From contig JAGQDJ010000186.1 of NCBI GenBank assembly GCA_022885665.1, forward strand, positions 130,089 to 194,088: a stretch of 64,000 nucleotides of DNA. Reading direction: 5' to 3'. Position numbers and translations under genes: made by a program. Positions within the stretch are counted from its first letter, which is position 1. Every line of letters starts with the position of its first letter. Below the pieces are notes generated by a model that saw only the letters and a list, made by a program, of their open reading frames with translations, ran no database searches and had not been told where the DNA came from. Positions 46,523 through 60,700 of this stretch are shown piece by piece. This DNA is from Triops longicaudatus (Eukaryota > Arthropoda > Branchiopoda > Notostraca > Triopsidae).

Positions 46523-48072
46523 TCACGGGTGCGCCCACGTACTCAACAGAAGCAAAACCATCATAAGAGGAACAAATGTTACACCTACAAACACAGCAAA
46601 CACGTTAAACACTTTGCTTGATAAGAGACCATAAGAAAACATTGTTTTATATGTATACTTTTATTAGATCCGGAGCCCGAACGCTCCTCGAAAATTCCCA
46701 TTCCCCAAGCTCGTTGACTAGGTGGCCTATCAGCTTCAGCGCTTGTTTCGTGGCTCTGGTGCCAGTACAGCGCCGATAACATAGCTGTGCATTTGAGTTT
46801 GAGGTCACCTTTGCGAAAGTGTTTCGCTTTGACGCGGAATTCCAATCCCACCACCGAGGTTTCCATACCATCTGGATCCTCCTGAGTCGGATATTCACGA
46901 ATGTAGTGATGCTCTGCCTACAAAATCCCGAAAAACACATGATAAGAACCAATTACGACTAAATAAGCTTAGCTTAGCAAGACCATTCAATCCCAGCTTG
47001 GGCCATTGAGCTTAAAGTAGTGCACGTTCCAAAATGTTAACCCACCTGTTCTCCGTTTATGTACCACGTTAAATTGGCTGCCGGGTACGATCTTCGTGAA
47101 GTACAATTGACGTCAACTAAATCCCCGAGGGCATAGCGTGCTTTCCCGCCTTCGATCACTGGGCCGGATGTCGGTAATTCTAGATGTCCCCACATTGATT
47201 TATTTGAAATTTAATCATTGCGACAGAAGCAGTAGAAGAAGAAAGCTGTACAGAAACGCCGTTAAGAATTATAGAAAAGAGGGGCACAAAGAACTTGAGG
47301 CAGTTAAGACGTCATGTCTCGCCAAACCTCTTTACATATTCACTGCACTTGCATCGTTCATTGTGGTTAATTTATGTCATTAATCCACGAAAAAAGAAAC
47401 AAGTTTGTTCAATATGTTCATCTCTTACAGCAAAAATACGCTGTGCTTAAGGACGACATTACTTTCATTAAGGGGTACGGCGGTTTGTTTCGTACAGGTC
47501 GGTCATGCAACTATCGATTATTAGGTAAAGAAGCTCGAGAGGGGGTCTTATTAGCAAATACTTTACGTACGGACAACAAAGAGATCAGCGTGACCGTGCG
47601 TGGTTTGGAACGTCGTCTCGGCGCTCACTTCGCACCGGTACCGGCCGGCTGACTCAGTCGTTACTGAACGCAAAACTACACGGCTTTCTGTCGATTCGTT
47701 CACCTAAATGAGAATTACAAAAAAAAAAATTACAAATTACTCCATGCTCGGTATAGATCGATGTGCTGTACGTTGGGTATAATATACAAGGAACGTTGGC
47801 AGAGAGATGGGTATTTCTTCAAGAAATGTTTGTCTGGTAATTGGAAAAAGTACTTACATCAACGTCTACGCCAGGCAAAGGAAAAATGGTCGCCGGTGGA
47901 TCTTCTGCAGGTACGTAACGGAAGAATTCTTCTCCTCCTTTGTACCATTTTACAGCATAAAGTAAATCTCCGTCAAGGGCGAATCGGCACTCCAGCATGG
48001 CCCTGTGTCCAAGTAATGCAGCTGAGGGTGCTCGTACTGCTAACAGTCGTAAGCTTTTTACCCCGCAAAACG
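46523..48072 (-). CDS. beat: Beaten-path (Beat) family GPI-anchored immunoglobulin protein, 5' end missing
   Basis: Five exons on the minus strand, in order: 48072-47858, 47703-47571, 47179-47046, 46917-46659, 46584-46523, about 266 aa with matching phases. The first exon holds LRLLAVRAPSAALLGHR, then MLECRFALDGDLLYAVKWY (Ig1 Cys and Trp). The second has ESAGRYRCEVSAETTF (Ig1 second Cys). Then come LPTSGPVIEGG, YALGDLVDVNCTS and ANLTWYINGE (Ig2 Cys and Trp). The fourth has YIREYPTQED, GLEFRVKAKHF and LKLKCTAML (Ig2 second Cys). The last exon gives VTFVPLMMVLLLLSTWAHP, a hydrophobic tail after a small-residue stretch (GSGSNKS), as expected for a GPI-anchor signal. Beat proteins bind Side-family receptors in axon guidance in insects. 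The signal-peptide exon was not found. The first exon boundary could instead be at 48053. Confidence 0.88.
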
Positions 48073-51000
48073 CTATTTAGGAGAGAACAAAAGAAAAGAG
48101 AAAAAATAGTACTCTCCCACAAAAAAATGAACAGCTTTTAAACACGAGTTTTCCAGCTAGGAAGCAGCAAGTTGAGAAAGGTTTCATTATTGAGCTTAAG
48201 CTAGCTTCTTTGTCAAAACTCTTTCTTTCGGAGGTACACGTGTAATTAAAATTGAGCTAAGGAGAATTGCTTTGGTGTTATAATACTAACTCCAAGTTTT
48301 GCACACGCCTCTGAGTCAAGAAAACGAGAAGCCTTGGCCCGCCCCAGTCAGAGAAATTAAACCTAATTGACTTTCGGAAGCCGACTTGCGGCCCTTGACT
48401 GCATTATGTGGACTTCGCGGGGAAGAAGAGCGAGTAAGTTAATCCAACGCAAGCTCTCCCTCTGTTCCTTTACAAGCTGCCTTCGTCTTTCCCTGTCTTG
48501 TTTTTTGCCTTCCTCTCGAGCTCATCAGAATGAATTCCCTTGAATAACTTGCGCGTTAGTTCATCGGCGAACGAGTTCATTTAAAGGGAAGACATAAAAC
48601 AAGGCTATTAATGACGTAATTCCTCCAATACTTCACCACACTGGTGCTTTTGAATGCTCAAAATCAAGTGTTAATGCCTTCGTTATTCTGTAGAGTGAAA
48701 TTTTGTCAAAAAATTCTTCGGCACCTCTACTTGCTCTACAACTGTCACATAAGTAGTACATAAGAAATCAAATACTAGAAAAATAAGCATATTTAGATGT
48801 ATAATATGAAAAAACAGAATATTTTTAATTTTTTAAACGATTGTGTTGCATACTTCGTAATATCTTTGCTTTAATAAAGATAGCTCGTCAATATTGTGCG
48901 CATTTTAAGGACCATTCTATGGAACTTGCTGCGCATGTATTCCGATTATTTCCATAAGCAGAATTAGTTAATGAAAAACAGGACTGTACTCAAAGCATCA
49001 AAATTTATTAGTTTCTATGCCAAATTATAATTGATTTCCACGATCTCACATGTAATGCTCGCATTTTATAAGAAGTTGCAATTGGAAGACTGTGAACTAG
49101 TTTTTGCTTTGGCGAACCATCTCAGAATAGAGTAATGCTCGTGCATGAAAATGTAGCCTATTTAATCTTGGAAATGGATTGAAAAGCCATTCGTGCACGA
49201 GGGGGATGACCGCGTGCGTTGCGGAGTTGACGTGCTACATAGATGCACAAAGTCAACCCCAGCGTTTTGGAAGGGTGGAAGCATTGGAACATTGCGAATA
49301 TTGCTCCTACCCAAGCATGTCGATATATACATAATAATAAGCCCAGGGTCTAGAAAATAAAATGTAAGCTAATGTAGTCCTCGTTTACCAGAAAGCTACC
49401 GGAAACCCATTGCTGAGATGAAGAGAGAAAAAAAAAGCGAGGGAGACGGGAAATGACGAGGTTGAGGAGGGAGGGGGGTCATGGAGTCATCAAGCGATTA
49501 TCTTTCTAGAAAAGGGGAGTACTCTCTTGCTCTTTGTGAAAAGGGACTAAGCATTGCATTGTTTCTTTCGAGAGAAATGAGTCTTGGGGGCCAAACAAAG
49601 AGAGAAACATGGGCAAAAAGTAATCTCTTCTGATAGGCCTTTTGTAGGGCTGAGTCGAAACCTAAAGGGCAATTTCTCTGGTTAGGCCGTTTTTGATGAA
49701 TTCTCACTAGTAAGGCATAAAGAAGAATGAGAAAAACCTTCCTAAACTTTTCGGTTATAATCCTCATTACTTGACGCGTGTCATAGCGGAAAGAAGTTGC
49801 ATAGCTATCGGCTTGGGATACGTTACTTGTCTGCTAACTACAATGGAGAATTGTTGTTTTTCTGTGCTGCGCTTGGAATAGTTGATCAATTACAAATCTC
49901 TCGGCTGGCACAATTTGGTTATGCCTTTGGTGTATAGCCTGAGGTAGATTAGCTGTTTACAAATTTTGTCACCGACACAGTTTCGAAACCCAGTATTTAT
50001 CATGCGGTATCACAGATAGATGCTCAGTTATGTGCTGTTTTTCACACATTTATGCTGCTATATATCTCTCGGCTGCACAATTATATTTTTTTTGCACGAT
50101 CTGTTGTTTGAATTTTTCGTACACAGAATGGCTCGAAAATCTCAAAGACAACGTAGGCGTCCACTACTTTTGCAGATTTTATGCCCTGAGGCTGTTCCTT
50201 AATCCCTGCGGGAAGATAGCCACGTGGCATGTATCAAGTCAACCTCGCAGAACATTAACCGCAGCTCGGAAACCCATCCGATAAAGGCTCTCTGATAGAT
50301 TGATGGCTTTGAACTCTGAACCAAAACTGCACAACACGCAAGGGAGTACGTAAAACAGGGGTTCTTCGGTATAATATGGGTGTGTCGATAAACAACATTG
50401 TGCAGTGTAAGATTTCATGGGGTAATACAATTGGTAGGACTGTAACAGAACACCACTGTTTTCCGTTCATCCCTTACCTTGTCCGCCATTGTCATTACCG
50501 ATAAGCAATCTCGGACAAGTTAACCCCTGTTATTTTTCGCGCTGACGTGGGGTTTGATATGTTAAGTTGCCACTCATACAATACGCGTTCGCGTCGTTAA
50601 CGAAAACGTGTTTTCCTGCTTTGCATCACTTGTAACTCTTTCCCTATGTTCTTAACCCTTTCTAACACCTAATGCCGTCACCTTCCTTTCCGATTTACAG
50701 GCGCGTAGATCCTGTCTGAAAGGGATTCCGGTGCAAGGAAGGGCAGAAATGGCTTTTGCTTGTCCGTTGGCGACCCAACGTAGGACCAGACCGTCCGAAA
50801 GTCTCTACACTTGACGTCGTGCATATCCTAAGAACCTTAAAGTGTTACTTTCCCCGGTGAGCAAAATTTGAAGGAAAGGAGAAGCACAAGAACGGATGGC
50901 AACCCCCCTACCCCCCACCCAGCTACTTTGCATGCTGGGGTGAAGCTGTCACTTCAGAGTCCGGATCAAGTCTATCTCCAACTCCAGGAGGCAAAACTAG

Positions 51001-53326
51001 AAACTGTTTTAGCCAAAGGAGCTGAAGGAGGAGTACGAGGAAGGGGGGACTCACTTTATCTATCAACCAGGGAAGCGATCCTCTCCATCCCTTGGAGCTC
51101 CTTAGTACTATGCAAAACAATAGTTTGCCCTTCCCGCTGCAGTGGTACTCCACGACAATCTTCCAAGCTAATCTTTTCGGGCTCAAAACTTTTCTCCCAA
51201 GAAGACAAACTTTTCTTTAACTCCCCGAGCGGAGTGCAAAAGATCCGTGGTAAAGCCTCGGCTTCTTTCATATTGATTGCAGCAACGAAAATAGATTGAC
51301 ACAACAGTGAATAGTATGTGCAGTACAACAGAGTTACGCACAAAACTCCCCCAGATTGGGGCCTTCGTGCTTGGGCTCACTAACTTTCAAAGCAATCCGG
51401 AACAACAAATCCTATAGTACGTGGAACACGGCCAATTTGTGTCACCTGACGAGCTCAGTACGCTCGACGCAGTTGTGTAGCCTAGAACACCTTAAGGCAA
51501 AACGAGCTCGACTAATGAGATTGGTTAGAGTACAGTAAGCGTTGGTCATCTCTTGACTATTTCTGGCTTTTCACCACCTGCAGCATTATTCGGCTAGTAC
51601 CATTGAGAACAGGATAATGTAGTACAGTGACAGCATGTCTGCACGTCTTCTCCCAAAAGCTGGGACAAACCAATAAAGCCATAATACAATCTTCAGGGAC
51701 TTGGGATTTTGCCCCTTTGTCTTTATTTCGTCTCCATTATTTCGTTCACCAATGTGGCCATGTACTACCTATACGTTGGATTCTCCCAACATGCACGCCC
51801 TACGAAATGACCATTAGGGACCAATCACGGAACCTGGATGACCCTCGTCCCTACGAAACGTGATCAGCAGTCTCCATCGGGACCAAACATATTTTTAAGT
51901 CTCGCCGTTTCCGACGTTAAGTTAACAGTAAGGCAAGTGGAAGCAAAAATATGTGGAATGCAAAGAAATTAGGCTTGTTGCTACTAGATGAATTTGGAGG
52001 ACTGCATAAAGGCTATACTAAAGTCGATATAGGAAAACAGGACCTTTTTCTTTATTGTTGCAGTAAGACGAGGCCTCTGGGACAGCCGACAGGCGTAGGC
52101 TTAATGAACTTGAAGCAAACTGGAGAAGATGATCTCAGACTAACCCTTAAAGGAGAAGTGCAGCCAAGGGTGAGAGAACAGAGAAGAATTAAAACGTTCC
52201 TCCTTATGGGAGAGAGAACTTTTGGATGTTGGATTCAGAAGCTGGGGCAAATCTTGTAGATCTTTTTTTATTATTTGTTGAACTTTCGAGGTACACAAGG
52301 CTAGGATGAGATAGGCAATGAATTATGAAGTTATGCAAGTTTGTTTTCTCAAAACAGAAAAGAAGATGAATCGCTTTCATCGGTTGGGCTCGAAGAACAA
52401 TGAATGTGCAGCAAATTTTCGCAGGGAAAAGGATTGTTTCATTCTGAAATTATTGTAATTTTGCTTCCGACTTAAAGTTGAAACCCCGAATTCCTCACAT
52501 TATCATAAGATCGCAAAACCTTAGGGACATTTGGTTCAAAACAATGCTGGACTAGGATACAAAAAGGCTTTGAATACCGACATTGTGCTGAGGCCAGTAT
52601 GAACCATATTCTTTAAGAAAACAAGGAAATCTTTTCGTTTACGCATAAGCTGTTATAATTACATTACTCTGCTTAAGTACTTAATGTGAGCCACTCTTCA
52701 CTTGGATATTGCCTTCTCCATTCATCTCCGAAAAAATGACAGTAATTTGTCTATGTTTGTGATATGACAACGTGTTGTACTTTACAAGTATAATTAATTG
52801 CTAGCTTAACCCTTTTTAAGAAACCTTTATAGCAAGCCATTAATGTGTCATTCTGGTTTCGCGCATTAGTTAATGACAGGAAGAAGGGCAGAATTCATTT
52901 CCATAAAAACGCAAATTATGGACGTGACAACATCGCATTTCTTTTCATTGCTGTTGGTGCCTAACACGTGAAAGGAAAAGATGTTTTTACTGAATGTAGA
53001 GCCTAAGCAAGACTTGTCAAAAATTCATACAGAGTCATACAGTAATTTTACTGGTAAAATACAAAAAATCTAACGTGAAACAAGCGAACGTGACGACAAT
53101 GAAAAATAAACTCGCTCAATCTTTATTCCAAGAGCGTTCAAAATTTTCTTGCTTCCCGGTGATTCCGTAGTTGCTTTCAGACTCCTTGTGCACATACGGG
53201 CCTTTGACTTCAGAATCTCTATTGATGAAGTAGATCTAAATTAATTTTTCTTTTTAAATAGACTTGCATAGTTGCATAAGTTGTACTACAAACGGTTTCC
53301 GTGAACAAAATCGTGGCTATAAATAG

Positions 53327-53412
53327 ACGATTGTGAAAAAATTGGTACACGTGACTGACACTTCAACGCAAAGCGAAGAAATGACTTTTTTAGTTTTTTT
53401 TTTCACAATCGT
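53327..53412. repeat. Inverted repeat hairpin, ACGATTGTGAAAAAA arms
   Basis: ACGATTGTGAAAAAA at 53327-53341 pairs with a T-rich tract ending CACAATCGT at 53412, with a loop of about 55 nt. It could be a small foldback element or chance. Confidence 0.6.
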
Positions 53413-54087
53413 ATATTAGCATCAATAATCACTTTTTTTACGTTTGTTCTGTACTGGAAACCTGTCTGTAGTTCCAGAACAATTTCTCCTACATCCAATC
53501 TTGTGGCTTGTTTTACCAAAGATTTAGCGGAGTTTATGTACCGAAACAATTTAGGAAGTGCAAGTGCCGTTATCGTGCTAGTATGTCGCCGTTACACTTC
53601 ATTGATTAGTGAGGAAACGCGAACCTCTAGAGAATTTGAAGCAGAACACATCCCTTCCCCTTTTTCCAGTTGTATAAACTTTTAAAATTATCGTACACCA
53701 AATCTTTCTCCCCTTTTTAAGTGTCACGCTTGTCTGCTTTTTCGGTTTCCAATTCGGATATTTCTGTCAAGTAGTAAAGGGAGCAATCCGTAAAGGGGTT
53801 AGTATGCAAATACGGTACTCAGGTACAAAATGCGAGAGGGGTTGCAGAAGCAAAACTGGGGCTTTCTTCACGCCCCACTCACCCCGTCATCACATCATAT
53901 CACATTGACATATCTCTGTATCCCCTTTGACTGCACTAATGGCTGCAGAGACGCACTGAGTGGGTGGGGTGTTCATTGGGACATTGGGATAAAATTTTTG
54001 ACTATGTTTCTTCATTCCCCACCCTCCCTTCACAGGGAAATGGTAGGGGTACTTTCGTAGGGGGTAGAGTTAGGGGTAAATGACAAA

Positions 54088-54117
54088 CACACGACCTCAA
54101 TTGAAAGGTCGCGTGTG
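54088..54117. repeat. Short imperfect hairpin
   Basis: CACACGACCT (54088-54097) faces AGGTCGCGTGTG (54106-54117) with a two-base bulge and an 8-nt loop. Confidence 0.5.
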
Positions 54118-57100
54118 TGAAACTGACCTTATCTGACCCTCCGCATTACACACATATCGTGTTATATAGGCCCACTGTGGAGAATGTACTATCTGCTACT
54201 TTGGTACGTATGCGGTTCTTGGGAGATCAGGAGGCAGTGAAACGTCCAAAATCCCAATGGAAATGTCTTCGTCCCCTATCCTGTATTATTATATAGCAGG
54301 GGGTTTTCACCATTAGATTAGAGCGAAAGGGATGATATTATCCCTGACATGTATACAAATTCATTAAGCTTAATTAGGTTCTAAGGGGTGGCTCCTTTGG
54401 GTACCGTATTCTTGTGGTAGACGTGTGCAAGACACGGGCTATAAATACAACAGAATACACACACATCTATCTGGCGAAAAGGATGATGCCGCTTGACCCC
54501 TCGGTAATATAGTAACAACTATAGTGGGAATGTGAGATCCCATACAGGTAATTTTGAGATCCAGGACGCTGCCCACCATACGCCGGAGGGTTTTGTTCTT
54601 TTGGGAGTAGTGGAGGAAGGGGAGACCAGAGTCGTAAACCACCCAAGGTGGCTGGTATACATGGTCAGCTCGTAAAATTTGCCGAGCTGGTGCTATACTA
54701 ATTTATTTCCGCAGAATTTGACCATTTCAGTTTTGTGTTAATTTTGTTGTTTAGTTTTTTTTGCGAGAAGTTCTCAGGAATGCCCAAAACTCAGCGTAGG
54801 ATTTTGTCTCGTTTTTTTTCTTACTTTTCTTTAAATTTTACGGTTGCCTCCAGAACGAGTATCATACTGGTAACGGTTTTAAGTGCATAGCACACACATT
54901 AACAAGCTTCACGGGTTCTCCATCATCCGGAACATTTTTTGGAAAATCACAAATAATAAAAAGTTCTTTTGTGCGGCTTACTATATTGTGTTATAAAATA
55001 GCAAGTGTGTTTTTTAATAATTATAAAACGGCGTAAAGTTCTGAAATATGACGGAACTCTCTTCTTGTCCTTTTCTGTCAAAACAAAATGTGTAAAGGAA
55101 TACAAACTACGCGCAAAGCACATAATAATTATTTTAGTATCCTGCAATAAAGAGCGAAAAAAATGTAAAATTTCCCCGGAATACAACACATAGAGATAGT
55201 CACGTAATACTGACAAGCGTTGGGTAGTTTTTCAGTCTGTTTGTTAACGAACTGCATAACAGCCTTATATCAGGGTTTCTTAAACATGGGACAGGCTATG
55301 TGCGGTTTCCGAAAGTGGATGCTTGCAAAGCAGCAATAATATTGTATCAACACTTTTATGCTCGAGAAAAGTTCAAAACCAGGTGTAAGAGAACCTAAGG
55401 GCTATAGTGACATTTTCGAGTAATTTTACTTTCTTACATCCACGTTTTGTCCTTATTAGTTCCAATGGTTTCACTGCTCAGCTTTTTTTAAGTCACTGAA
55501 ACTTTCGTTTCTATTGTTTAAAAGAAAATTATTCACCATTGTTCACTTGAAGTATCGACATGTCTCCTCTCTGATTGTTTTACTAGAGACGTGCACGTTC
55601 CTGTTAACTTTTTCATCAGTCAGTGGATCCACTAAAACCGGAAACTGTATTCCGAGCCACCGAGCGTTGAAAGAGCATTTTTGTGGCTTTTATTACGACA
55701 CTTTACCTGGCATACACACATTCCAAGTTCCAAAGGTTTGCTTCATAAATTCTCTGTATATTATTAAATATCCGAGAACAACATGTGAAAGACTAAACTA
55801 GTAGTTTATGTGTCCATCAAAGCACCCCAACCTCAAATTCTTTATTTTTCTCTGCTAGGGGAAAGTATAGCTTCGAGAAGATAAACATTGCCCTCCTAAA
55901 ACCTTTACTAAATATTGGAGTTAACACAAAATTCTTAACATGCGAAGCAAGCATTGGGTCAGCAAACAGTTTCTCGACCATCCATGTATGTGTATTCCTA
56001 TTGCACGTAACCCGTGAAACCGTGTGTGTTCAGGTAAGACCACCTGCTCCGGTGCTTAGGCCTATAAATAATGCAAAAATAACTGCGGTTTATTTCCCTC
56101 TCCCACCCCGAAAAGATGTACGGAAGATGTGAGGTAAAGAAGGGGAGCACAGCTCAACAGAAGGTGATCAAACGCGAGCAAAATGGAGTAAATTTTGACC
56201 CGAGGTATGTCGCTCCTGATCCGCCCTCTTTCCAGTAGAGGGGTTGCACCGTTTTTTCAGGGGGGGAGAGGGTGTTGCAAGGTATAATTTGTTGAATTTC
56301 TTGCTCTCATAATTATTTATACAAGAAGAAAAGCTAAATCAATTGCATATCGCCAAGTTGACACGTTTCTGGTATGTGTGGGCATAAAAGACGTTAGTTT
56401 ATGCATACGGTGTCTTGTGTGAGAAAAGGTGGAGGGGTTGAAGAATAGGGTGGGGGAACTGTGGGAAGGAAACTGGTCTTATCGGATATCGAACTATTGA
56501 CTCCTTTACGTATCTATTCAATGAAGCAGCAACATCCTACCCAAAGAAGTTGAAAAAAAGATAATGAGACTTGGAATAGCAAGCCAAAGAAACAAGCGTT
56601 GGCAAAAGTTCTACCAGATAACCCATGGAAGCTAAAGCCAACACCCTTTCCTTGATCTTTCTGTAAGACTTTCCACACAGGAAACACACGAGATTCAACT
56701 CTCATCATGCAGTTGATAATGCACCAGTACACTTTACGTGAAAATCGAACGTTGGAAACCATAAAACCTCTTAAACCAAGCAAGTAGGAGAATAAGGAGC
56801 TCCTTGATAAATTTTTCTTTCATTCCCCTTTCCCGAAACTCTCCATATTGATTCTGCATGTATGTTTTAGAATCTTAACGACGATTGGAAACTACGGTTG
56901 GTTCTTTTAAAAGGTAGTGCACCTCTTTTTGCTGGGAGGCCAAATCGTATAGTAGAATGTTGAGCTCCTCCGCCTTCATAACGGGCTTCCGCAGCTTGAT
57001 GTGAATTTTAGGTTTTCATGAACCAGCTTCTCGTGTATATATGCTTGTGTAACTGTTACTTTACGCTTGATTGTAAGCAGAAAAGGTTTTCTACTTTTGC

Positions 57101-57688
57101 GTAATATTTTCATAGAGTGAAGATAAATTGTTTGGAAAGTGACAGTAAATATTGGCCCAATTTTTGAAGTATGCGGAAATTGAGATGGCAAGGCAAACAG
57201 TCTGATACTAGGATTTAACTGTAAGGTACAAATTCGTATAGAGTGGGTAAAGAAGAACTTATATTGTAAATCAAAATTTCATGACTCGCAGTAAGTCAAT
57301 GGTGAACTTCGTGGCTTCATTGGAAAGCTGGCTACGTGACTGAGGAAAGCAACATGCGGGCAACAATGAATGTTATCCCTTTGAGGTAAAAATGCCTGAA
57401 AAATCGAATGAAAAAGGAAATCCATCTATATGGGCTCACTGTAACACCCTACATGCAACTTATTTTTAGTAAAAGAATTTTGCCAGTAAGTGTGTCAAAA
57501 CACAGACTTGACTTTTGTATCCTAAGAGCGCGTATTCATCGCTGCATCTGACGGACGCCTTTTTAGTTTTTTTACGTCGTTAAGGAGCAGTGGCCTATGG
57601 TTCCTATAAAATGTTAAATTTAGCTCCACTCGCTCAGAGTGTAATTCCAAACCGGTTGACGTTATATTAGCGGAAACTACGATTCTCG

Positions 57689-57690
<2 letters not shown>

Positions 57691-57772
<82 letters not shown>
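57691..57772. repeat. (GT)41 microsatellite
   Basis: An uninterrupted GT dinucleotide tract of 82 bp, followed directly by TTTTATCTCTTAG. Perfect purity suggests an actively mutating locus. Confidence 0.98.
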
Positions 57773-57775
<3 letters not shown>

Positions 57776-60700
57776 TATCTCTTAGGTAAACGTGGCTTTC
57801 ATTAAGAAGAAACGTCCAAATTCTAAGAGAAGATTGATCACTTTGATGCTGAAATTACCAGTTGGATGGGAGAAAAGGCTTACCTTCCTTGTCATTGACA
57901 AGGAGGGTTGAAGGATTTGCAGTCAATCTTCTCCATCATCTTTGGTCAATTAGCTCTTCAAGAAGGAGTTAGCACCAAGGTATGCGAATTAGCGTTAAGA
58001 GAACTGTATATCAAACACAGGGCGAATATGAATTCCTTGTGATGAAAGCCAAGGTTGGAGGGGTTGAAGGGTAGCATTTACGGAGACAAATACTGACAGC
58101 GCTTCCGGTACTTTTGAAGGAGTGGGGAATGATGTGCGTGTGCAAACTAACGAAGCCTGCTTCGCACCTGGTTCCAATTTTCGATTCCATATGGGCGGAT
58201 TAAGGGTAAGGGAAATGGATCAAACTTCTGGTCAAGGATGCAATATTCTCCTTGCAAGGCCTTGAACTCGTTCCATTTCATTCACTTCAGTATCTTCTGC
58301 TTAATCAGAACATCTTCTTAAGAGCATACAATTTCTCGAAATAAACATATAATAATAAAGAAAATAAATTACCATAAATTTGACTATAAGCTGTAAGCCT
58401 CTAATTTTAAGCCTCTATTTTTTTATAAGCTCTACTTTTCTGTGCTGTAAGCCCAATCATTTTCCCAATGAAATGAAATCCCGTATTTCATTATTAACTA
58501 CACCGCGTGATACAATAGCATCCCAAGCTTCAAAAACACGCAAACTTTGCCTTAATTGCCTCCACCCTCTCCTCATGAAAAAAGAGTATTTCATTGTCTT
58601 TTCGTTTCCTTTTTTATACTTCCTCTCCAGTTTTTCTGTTCTCGTGAAACTACGCAAAAGCGACAGCCAAAATATACTGGCTCGCATTCCGTCCGCCACA
58701 TTAACGTCCGCTTAATTTCAAGGGTGAGTTTCTTTAAAAGGGGTCTCCGCATAACCCTTCGTCTTCTGCTCCTAAGAACCCTTTAAACTTGGCCCATAAC
58801 TCCCCCGCCCTCCGCCTCCGGTGCAAAGGCGCCCTGGGCGCCCCCAAGTGATGGATAGTTGCAGTGTCGAGCTGTAAATGGTGGCATTTCATCGCAGTCC
58901 TTGGCCAAAGCACTACCCTTTTCTCGCTAAGATTCTAAATTGGTTTGCTACCTAATGTCTCCTCTGTTAAAAACCCCAACCCTTCTCCCCTCAAAGTTCA
59001 TTTATAACAATGAAGCACGAAGCGCGCCATTTCAAATAAGATGCATTCCTGTTGGCATTTTTCTCCCAGATTAATGACTAAAAAGGGTACACAACGTTAG
59101 GGAACGGGGGAAAGAAGTTGCACAGGATGGTTTTTCGTCTCCCACCCTCTACAGACCCCGTTCACCCCCAAAAGAATGTCTCCTTGGAGACTTTTATATT
59201 GTTTTCTCCCTTTTACGAGACCATGGACAGCTTCTGGATTTTGTCTCCATTTTTTCTTTCATTCAAAGCGGGTAAATTATAGGCAAGTTGGTCGTCCTAA
59301 AGGCGGAAAATCGGCTCTGGGGTGAGACACTGACGAGGTTAATAAATGTCATGCGAAAATGAGCTCCATGTTCTGGGAGACAAATCGCATTCTCGGGACA
59401 GTAGGATACTAGAACGCGTTATTGTAATCCAGTTGCCGCCAGGCGGGGACGTTGGTAAGTTAGAAGAGTTACAGAGCATCACATAATTTCTTTTATTTCA
59501 TTTTAAGTATGCCTCTCTTTGTTTTAAGCCTACCTCTCTCAAGTTAAGACAGCCTGGAAGTGGAGTTAGACCATTTCTCCCCTCCCTACCATCGATTAAC
59601 GCCCCCGGGGATGCAAATTGCAGAGCTGGGCAACTTCCTTTGTACTCCTGACATACCTTCAGCCGAAACAGTAATTTTTGTAAGAATAAAGACTTTTTGT
59701 GGTGGAAAATGTGTAAGTAACATTGCTTTAAGTGTCGCCTGCTGTTTGGGTGAGACGAGGGGGTGGGATTGTTGTAAGTTTCCGGAAGCGGTAAATCGGT
59801 TGCTACAGTGGTTGAACACGTGGGTTTGAGTACCGTAATAACCGTTTGTGTATACTTAGGAGTCAGGGAGTCGGTTTTTAGCGGCCGTAATTTTTTTCTC
59901 TCTGCCCCGAAGGAAAACTGTTAAATTCTTTACCGAGTGTCTTAACAAGAATATACCAGGAGGCTTTATGGTTATGTAAAGTCGGTAAAGCAATAGGGAG
60001 GTTCCGAAATTCATTCTTTTTTGTTATGCTGAGAGAGAGAGAGGCTTTGTTGTGATTATGTTCTTAGAAGTGTAATAGACCTGAGTTTTGCATTGTTGGA
60101 AGACAAACGGAATGACTAATCGGGTTAATGACTTGGGGTAGACTTCGCGGCTAACTACTTTATTATGTTCGGGTATGGAAGAAGAACGCAGGACGGATGA
60201 CGATTTTTGTTTCTTTTTTAAGGAAAGGGTACAAGAAAAAAGCTAGTGGGAGGGGCTAGACGTTTAAATTCGTTTTGTGGCTTAGTGTTAATGATGTTGT
60301 GTTCGCCTGGCTTTAAATTATGAAGTTCGTGCAGACTTAGGGGGCAAAATCTTGGATTGTTAGCAGATCACGCCCATTCAGAAAATAGAAGTCAATTATT
60401 TCTTTGATTTCTTGAAGTCTCAAAACACACTTGCGTATCAGAAGGAGCAACTTTTGTGAGCAAATGACTCTTGCGAATCGTTTTTGGCTTACTTTTAGTT
60501 TCAAATGTGTAAGTTTCAAACTGTTGAATTGGTACAATCGAAGTGTGAACGATTTACTTGTATGAACATCATTTGCATAGAGCTGGTTTCATATTTTACT
60601 GTTAAAGAGTAAGGCCAGTGTTTCATATCCCTAAATCAGTGAAATCAATTTGCGGAAAAGTGTTCTCTTTATACGTGTTTTCTTCATTTTTTTTTTAACT

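Noticed and set aside
49701..49770. Candidate Beat signal-peptide exon on the minus strand (MRIITEKFRKVFLILLYALL then GTGAGA)
   Set aside because: It would splice in phase 0, but both plausible acceptors of the first Ig exon need phase 1 or 2; the hydrophobic run alone is not enough.
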